From Verrucomicrobiota bacterium (GTDB lineage Bacteria > Verrucomicrobiota > Verrucomicrobiia > Verrucomicrobiales > DEV007): a stretch of DNA of 11,130 nt. Shown here in pieces: positions 6,443 through 11,130 of this stretch. The notes beneath the pieces were generated by a model. It did not search any database and had not been told where the DNA came from. It saw only the letters and a list, made by a program, of their open reading frames with translations. The stretch spans positions 1 to 11,130 of the forward strand of contig JAHDCN010000069.1 in the NCBI GenBank assembly GCA_020629815.1, written 5' to 3'. Both the position numbers and the translations under genes were made by a program. The stretch's first letter is position 1. Each line of letters opens with the position of its first letter.

Positions 6443-9400
6443 TTGAGCGCCCTCAGTCCATCAGCAGAGGTATTTGACGAGTTGATTCCCGCCTTGTTGC
6501 GCAGCAGTACGTTGTCGCGAGGCCTGGATTTGGTTGGAAGAACTGATCCGGAAAACCCGTTGGTTTTTGAACATGTAGCGGAGGCAGCGCAGCCGTTTCT
6601 TGTTTCTGCGATTTCGGCGAAGTGGAGTGAGCAGGCTGATCCTGATGCTACGGTTTGGGTGGTAGGAGCTCATGTGAAGGCGCAGGAAATTCTGCAGTCC
6701 GAATTGTCTGTTTGGGGGGAAGAGGCGCTGTTTTTGCCGGAATACGAGTGGGCAGGTTTTGAAGAGTCCCTGCCGGACCCGGAATCTGCTGCGGAGCGAC
6801 TGGCTGTTCTCAAAGAGTTGCATCAGGCTCAGCAGGGGCCGGGAATTCGAACGGTTGTTCTGACCGAAGGAACCTTCGATGAACCAGCTCCAGTCCCTGG
6901 AACCTTGAGTAAGCAGGCGCTGGCATTGAAGGTCGGCAGTCGTCTGGGAATGGAGGGGTTTTCAGACCAGTTAGAGGAGGCCGGCTATGAGAAAGAGGCG
7001 CAGGTTTTTCAGCGTGGGCAGTATGCCATGCGGGGAGGCATTGTAGATGTGTTCTCCTGGCAGGCACTTCATCCGGTGCGGATCGAGTTTTTTGATGAAG
7101 AGATCGAATCCATTCGGGAGTTTGATGTCGATGCGCAGACTTCGATCGGAAAGTGTGAATCGACAGAAATTCTGCTGAGCGAAGCGAACAATGAGCTCTC
7201 GGGAAAAGTGATCGACTACGTCGGAGAGCAGGATTTGATCATTGCGGTCGACAGTGAGTGTGATCTGGCACACGTGCATCTTACCAGTGATTCACGGGGT
7301 GAGGATATTGAACAGGATTTCGCCGGGGCATGTTACGAGAATCCAGTAGGTAACTTCGAAGCGGGAGACTTTGTTCTTCAGGAGCAAAGACGGGAGGATT
7401 TCGACCGTCAAATCGGAGAGTGGCGGAAAGAGAAGTGGACCGTTGTGATGGCGTTTCATTCAGGAGCCGAGATGGAAAGATTTTCGGAGCTGATTGGTGA
7501 GCAGCACTGGAAAGATGAATTTCTAAAGCCAATGCTGGGATCAGTGAGCCGGGGGTTTACTATTCCGGATGCCCGCCTGGCGGTACTGAGTGATGCAGAG
7601 ATTTTCGGCCGCTATCAAAACCAATGGGCTCGTAGAAGACATCGACTTTCCCAGCAGCGAAAGGCCAGTCAGCAAGTCAGCAGCCTGCGAGAATTTCACT
7701 ACGGTGACCTTGTTGTCCATATCGACTACGGAATCGGGAAGTTTAAGGGGATAAAAGAAAAACAGACTTCCGACCGAAAAGAGGAAGTTCTTGAGATCGA
7801 ATATGCTGAGGAAGCCCGCCTGTATGTGCCTCTCGATCAGGCGCATCTGGTATCCCGCTATATTGGCACGGGGAAGAAAGCGCCCAAGTTGTCCACCCTG
7901 GGAAGCAAGCGATGGTCAAAGATTCGCCGCGATGCGGAGAATTCGATTATGGACTACGCCGCGAGGTTGTTGTCCATCCAGGCTGAGCGGGAAACGCATC
8001 GCGGCTTTGCTCATCCACAAGATAACAAGTGGCAGTGGGAGTTTGAAAACGCGTTTATTTACAAGGAAACGCCCGATCAGTTGCGTGCGATCGAAGACGC
8101 GAAGCGTGATATGGAGAGCGATCGCCCGATGGATCGCCTTGTTTGTGGTGACGTTGGTTTCGGAAAAACAGAGGTTGCGATTCGGGCGGCATTCAAAGCA
8201 GTGATGTCTGGCAAGCAGGTTGTGATTCTGGCGCCGACAACTGTTCTTGCTGATCAACACTATCAAACGTTCCGGGAACGAATGTCCGACTTCCCTGTGA
8301 AAATCGGTCTGCTCAGTCGATATCGAACCGCCAAGCAGCAAAGGGAAACCATCGCGGACCTGGCGACAGGGGCGGTAGATATTGTGATTGGAACTCATCG
8401 AGTGATTTCCAAAGACGTGACTTACAAAGACCTCGGGCTGGTAGTGATTGATGAGGAGCAGCGTTTCGGCGTTACTCACAAAGAGCGGTTCAAAGAGCTG
8501 TGGCGCTTCGTCGATGTGCTGACCTTGTCGGCGACACCTATTCCCCGGACTTTGTATCTGTCACTCATGGGAGTCCGGGAAATGTCGACAATCGACACAC
8601 CTCCAACGAATCGGCGTCCCGTAGCGACAACGGTTTGCCCTTACGATGAGCGAATTATTCGTACAGCGATCGAGAAAGAGATCGCGCGCCAGGGGCAGGT
8701 GTTTTTTCTTCATAACCGCGTGAAAACCATCCGCGGTATGAAGCGCAAACTCGAGTCACTGTGCCCGGGAATCCGGGTCGAGGTCGGCCATGGGCAGATG
8801 GAGGATCAGGAGCTCGAAGATGTGATGAAGCGTTTCATCCGTCACGAGTTTGATGTGCTGGTTTGCACCACGATTATCGAAAGTGGGGTCGATATCCCCA
8901 ATGCGAATACCATTGTGATTGATCGGGCCGACCGTTTTGGCCTGGCCGATTTGTACCAGATACGGGGTCGAGTTGGGCGAGCGGATCGACGTGCCTACGC
9001 CTATTTGATGTTGCCTCCGGATATGCTGACGGTGGGTGATGCCCGGAAACGGATCAATGCGATTAAGCAGTATTCATCGCTTGGTGCCGGTTTCAAAATC
9101 GCCATGCGCGATCTGGAGATTCGGGGTGCAGGGAATCTTTTGGGGACCCAGCAAAGTGGCCACATCGCCGCGATCGGTTTTGATCTCTATTGCCAATTGC
9201 TGAAGCAATCCGTAGCCAAACTCAAAGGGGAAAAGGTCTTCGATCGAATTGAGCTGCCATTTCACTGTGATTTCATCTGCACGAACGAGGCCAATTTCAA
9301 CCGGGCGCCCAAAGGAAGTATACCGGCCTTCATTCCGGGTGGCTATATGGTGGAAGCTAGACTGCGAATCTCCGCATACCGCGAACTGGCCGGTGCAAAC

Positions 9401-9667
9401 TCGGTCGAAGATTTGGATGAACTGAGAGAAATATGGCGGGATCGGTTTGGGAAACTGCCATCCGCCGTGGAGAATTTACTTTGCTGTACGGAGATAAAAA
9501 TCCGGGCCGCTCTAAAGGGTTGTGCCTCTGTTGAGATTCAAGATCGCAAATTCAAGATGATGCGAAACGGAAATTATCTGCAAATAAATGGCAAATTCCC
9601 CCGTTTAATAGGTGACGACGAGGAGGAGTGGCTTGAGTCTGCTCTGGACTGGGTTCAGGATTTGTGA
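6443..9667 (+). CDS. mfd: Transcription-repair coupling factor Mfd
   Basis: A 1074-residue Mfd, slightly shorter than the 1148 residues of E. coli. It removes RNA polymerase stalled at DNA lesions and recruits UvrA for nucleotide excision repair. Domains in order: UvrB-like module (about 100-260, with RGGIVDVF at 197-204 and PVRIEFFDEEIESIREFD); CarD-like RNA-polymerase interaction domain (about 417-480, FHYGDLVVHIDYGIGKF); helicase lobe 1 with Walker A GDVGFGKT (569-576), APTTVLADQH and DEEQ (670-673), then TLSATPIPRT; lobe 2 with TTIIESGVDIPNANT and QIRGRVGRADRRAYAYL; and the C-terminal TRCF domain (about 950-1060). No key helicase residue is missing. The TTG start is forced: TAA at 6431 is in frame just upstream and no ATG exists near the beginning. 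GGGAGA (6425-6430) is a suitable if distant Shine-Dalgarno. Confidence 0.97.
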   Translation: MSALSPSAEVFDELIPALLRSSTLSRGLDLVGRTDPENPLVFEHVAEAAQPFLVSAISAKWSEQADPDATVWVVGAHVKAQEILQSELSVWGEEALFLPEYEWAGFEESLPDPESAAERLAVLKELHQAQQGPGIRTVVLTEGTFDEPAPVPGTLSKQALALKVGSRLGMEGFSDQLEEAGYEKEAQVFQRGQYAMRGGIVDVFSWQALHPVRIEFFDEEIESIREFDVDAQTSIGKCESTEILLSEANNELSGKVIDYVGEQDLIIAVDSECDLAHVHLTSDSRGEDIEQDFAGACYENPVGNFEAGDFVLQEQRREDFDRQIGEWRKEKWTVVMAFHSGAEMERFSELIGEQHWKDEFLKPMLGSVSRGFTIPDARLAVLSDAEIFGRYQNQWARRRHRLSQQRKASQQVSSLREFHYGDLVVHIDYGIGKFKGIKEKQTSDRKEEVLEIEYAEEARLYVPLDQAHLVSRYIGTGKKAPKLSTLGSKRWSKIRRDAENSIMDYAARLLSIQAERETHRGFAHPQDNKWQWEFENAFIYKETPDQLRAIEDAKRDMESDRPMDRLVCGDVGFGKTEVAIRAAFKAVMSGKQVVILAPTTVLADQHYQTFRERMSDFPVKIGLLSRYRTAKQQRETIADLATGAVDIVIGTHRVISKDVTYKDLGLVVIDEEQRFGVTHKERFKELWRFVDVLTLSATPIPRTLYLSLMGVREMSTIDTPPTNRRPVATTVCPYDERIIRTAIEKEIARQGQVFFLHNRVKTIRGMKRKLESLCPGIRVEVGHGQMEDQELEDVMKRFIRHEFDVLVCTTIIESGVDIPNANTIVIDRADRFGLADLYQIRGRVGRADRRAYAYLMLPPDMLTVGDARKRINAIKQYSSLGAGFKIAMRDLEIRGAGNLLGTQQSGHIAAIGFDLYCQLLKQSVAKLKGEKVFDRIELPFHCDFICTNEANFNRAPKGSIPAFIPGGYMVEARLRISAYRELAGANSVEDLDELREIWRDRFGKLPSAVENLLCCTEIKIRAALKGCASVEIQDRKFKMMRNGNYLQINGKFPRLIGDDEEEWLESALDWVQDL

Positions 9668-9726
9668 GAGATTTCCACAAACACGAATACCATCCGGAAT
9701 ACCCCGAACCCGTGAAATACAGTACG

Positions 9727-10713
9727 ATGAGAAAGAAAATTTTTCACCGCAGTCTGATTCTGGCGATCTTAGCCATGACAACGCTGGCGGTCTCCAAACC
9801 TCTCGAGTTGAACCGCATCCGTGCGGTTGTGAACGGAAAACCCATTACCCAGTTGGAAGTGGATGCTGCTCTGCAAATGCAGGTCAGAATGTATTTCATG
9901 GGTAATCAGGGGCGCGTTTCCAAGACTAAGGCAAAAAGCGATATCCGCGCCATGGAGGACGATGCGCTGGAGGAGGTCATCAACAAAAAGCTGATCATCA
10001 GTGAGTTTGAAAGACAGGGCGGCACCATTAAACCTCAGTTCGTCGATGAGGCGGTATCTCGGTTTGTGAGCACGCGGTTTAACGGAGACAAAAACAAATT
10101 TGCCGCTGAGTTGAAAAAAAGCGGGATGACACTTGCGCAGTTCCGGGAAGTGCAAAAAGAACAGATTGCCGTTCAGGCTCTGACCTCTCAGAATATTGGC
10201 AATAACAATACCCCGCTAACTCCCTGGGCTAAGAAAGCAAAATACAACGAGATCAAAAGTGAGTTTGCGACAGATGGTCAGGTAAAATTGCGGATGCTCT
10301 CAATAGATCGGATAACTGCGGAGAAATCAGAGTCGCAGCAAACAGCATTGATCAAAAGCATCCGGTCCCAGCTGACTCGCGGATCAAGCTTCTCCAGTTT
10401 GGCGAAAAAATACTCGGTAGACAGTTTCCAGGAGAAAGGCGGCTACGTCGGTGTTGTTGGAAAGAACACTTTGAACCCCGGGTTGACCCAGCTTGCCTAT
10501 AGCCTGGCTGATGGACAGGTAACGCAGCCAATCCCGGATGGCCCTTACTGGCGAATTCTCAAATCAGACGGTCGCGTCGGCCGTACAGTGCCTTCATATG
10601 AGAAGTTGGAGCCAGAAGTAGAGCGTCGTCTAAAGTCGGAAAACTTTAACGAACGGCGTGGTAAGTGGCTGGAGAGGCTGCGTAGAGACGCTAATGTTCG
10701 AATTAACGAATAA
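9727..10713 (+). CDS. SurA/PrsA-like periplasmic parvulin-type chaperone
   Basis: A 328-residue exported protein. The signal peptide is MRKK plus a hydrophobic run (5-22), with likely cleavage after AVS at residue 23. The N-terminal part (27-180) looks like a SurA N-domain: RAVVNGKPITQLEVDAAL, then EEVINKKLIISEFERQGG and a long helical region. The rotamase-like domain (about 183-290) shows SSFSSLAKKYSVDSFQEKGG, YVGVV and the LADGQVTQPI pattern of parvulins. Two His residues conserved in active parvulins are absent: Met190 stands in R-H-I-L, and Arg276 stands in the final H-I-I-K. It may therefore act as an outer-membrane-protein chaperone without strong isomerase activity. The ATG at 9727 gives a standard signal peptide but has no Shine-Dalgarno. 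A GTG at 9664, overlapping the mfd stop as GTGA with AGGA five bases ahead, would add 21 residues. It follows mfd closely, so one transcript is likely. Confidence 0.85.
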   Translation: MRKKIFHRSLILAILAMTTLAVSKPLELNRIRAVVNGKPITQLEVDAALQMQVRMYFMGNQGRVSKTKAKSDIRAMEDDALEEVINKKLIISEFERQGGTIKPQFVDEAVSRFVSTRFNGDKNKFAAELKKSGMTLAQFREVQKEQIAVQALTSQNIGNNNTPLTPWAKKAKYNEIKSEFATDGQVKLRMLSIDRITAEKSESQQTALIKSIRSQLTRGSSFSSLAKKYSVDSFQEKGGYVGVVGKNTLNPGLTQLAYSLADGQVTQPIPDGPYWRILKSDGRVGRTVPSYEKLEPEVERRLKSENFNERRGKWLERLRRDANVRINE

Positions 10714-10773
10714 GCTGTAAGGCGTTGATTGGCAGTAGATCATGCGACCAGACCAGCAGTCCTTCAGGAAATA

Positions 10774-10807
10774 GTGACACAGTTTTTTCCAGATTCTGTG
10801 ACTTTTT
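10774..10807 (+). terminator. Possible weak terminator after the SurA-like gene
   Basis: CACAG (10778-10782) pairs with CTGTG (10796-10800); adding GT (10774-10775) and AC with a two-base bulge gives a seven-pair stem around a 13-base loop. Five T residues follow (10803-10807). The stem is AT/GC mixed and the loop long, so strength is doubtful. The same bases contain GTGAC twice, 24 apart, which could instead be operator half-sites for the sigma gene. Confidence 0.35.
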
Positions 10808-10853
10808 GTAACCTGTTGGGGTGTCTAACCTTCACATTAGGGGCGTGGAGAAA

Positions 10854-11130
10854 TTGAAAGTACAAACAGAACAGAGAGTCATCAATGATGATGACGCAGA
10901 TTTAATTAAGCGCTGTAAGGCTGAATTGCCTTACAACACCGATGCCTACTACGAAATTTTAACCAAATACGAGCCGATCGTCTACAGCACTTGTTATCGG
11001 ATGCTGGGTGATCCGCAAGAAGCCGAAGAAGCCTGCCAGGACGCATTTTTACGAGTTTTCCACAAACTGCACCAATTTGAGGGACGCTCGACTTTTAAGA
11101 CCTGGCTATTCCGAATCGTTTACAACTTTT
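10854..11130 (+). CDS. ECF-type RNA polymerase sigma factor, N-terminal part (3' end outside window)
   Basis: The first 92 residues of a sigma-70 family protein of the extracytoplasmic-function type. YEPIVYSTCYRMLGDPQEAEEACQDAFLRVF (about 38-68), then FEGRSTFKTWLFRIVYN, is sigma region 2, including the core-binding helix (DPQEAEEACQDAFLRVF) and the region 2.3/2.4 block where -10 recognition occurs. A short acidic N-terminus (NDDDADLIKRC) and AELPYNTDAYYEIL precede it. The frame opens after TAA at 10809 with no ATG; possible starts are GTG 10821, GTG 10845 and TTG 10854. I chose TTG 10854 because AGGGG (10839-10843) and GGAG (10847-10850) lie ahead of it; GTG 10845 is a close alternative. Whether an anti-sigma gene follows cannot be seen. 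No promoter matching an ECF consensus was found in front. Confidence 0.85.
   Translation, partial: MKVQTEQRVINDDDADLIKRCKAELPYNTDAYYEILTKYEPIVYSTCYRMLGDPQEAEEACQDAFLRVFHKLHQFEGRSTFKTWLFRIVYNF

Noticed and set aside
7916..8479. A 187-codon open frame on the minus strand inside mfd
   Set aside because: It lies antisense to the conserved helicase motifs and its composition shows no recognisable domain; it is a by-product of codon bias.
10806..10829. Possible ECF-type promoter (GTAACC ... GTCTAAC) in front of the sigma gene, suggesting autoregulation
   Set aside because: The two blocks are only about ten bases apart, far less than the roughly 16 needed.
10714..10921. Direct repeat GCTGTAAGGC at 10714-10723 and 10912-10921
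   Set aside because: Only ten bases, one copy lies in coding sequence, and no mobile-element ends or target duplication accompany it.

Overview
The window (about 50% GC by eye, not computed) reads as ordinary chromosome of a diderm bacterium. The best guess is Verrucomicrobiota, class Opitutae (Puniceicoccales/Opitutales-like). Support for a diderm: a lipobox lipoprotein and a SurA-like periplasmic chaperone. The Opitutae guess rests on remembered resemblance of the YHYH protein, the small zinc-ribbon protein and the N-terminus of the sigma factor to proteins of that class; no search was run. There are no insertion sequences, phage genes, tRNAs, rRNAs or CRISPR arrays. No stretch without a gene is longer than about 170 bases.

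Layout. (1) 1-626: the 3' end of a YHYH-family protein gene (+) meets a small gene of unknown function (-) tail to tail. (2) 724-2483: a PNPOx-like flavin split-barrel gene and an APC-superfamily amino-acid permease, joined by an ATGA overlap. (3) 2543-5456: a multi-PAS protein ending in a degenerate HisKA_2-type histidine-kinase core, overlapping by 11 bases with a Gph-like HAD phosphatase gene. (4) 5457-6275 (-): a small zinc-ribbon gene followed by a lipoprotein gene; the lipoprotein gene abuts the HAD gene end to end. (5) 6276-6442: AT-rich divergent intergenic region containing a possible stem-loop leader for mfd. (6) 6443-10713: mfd (transcription-repair coupling factor) followed closely by a SurA/PrsA-type parvulin-fold chaperone gene. 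(7) 10854-end: the 5' part of an ECF-type sigma-factor gene cut by the window edge.

How the genes may work together. The two-gene units (flavoprotein + permease, PAS protein + HAD phosphatase, mfd + SurA-like) are tightly packed and probably co-translated or co-transcribed, but no shared pathway is evident. The most interesting pair is the PAS protein and HAD phosphatase. The PAS protein keeps the phospho-acceptor His of HisKA_2 kinases but has lost the N-box Asn and the G1-box Asp of the ATP-binding domain. It looks like a sensor that no longer phosphorylates. A 12-base palindrome lies over a TATAAT box just upstream of its TTG start. No clearly new multi-gene system was found; the rest is conserved housekeeping and accessory content.
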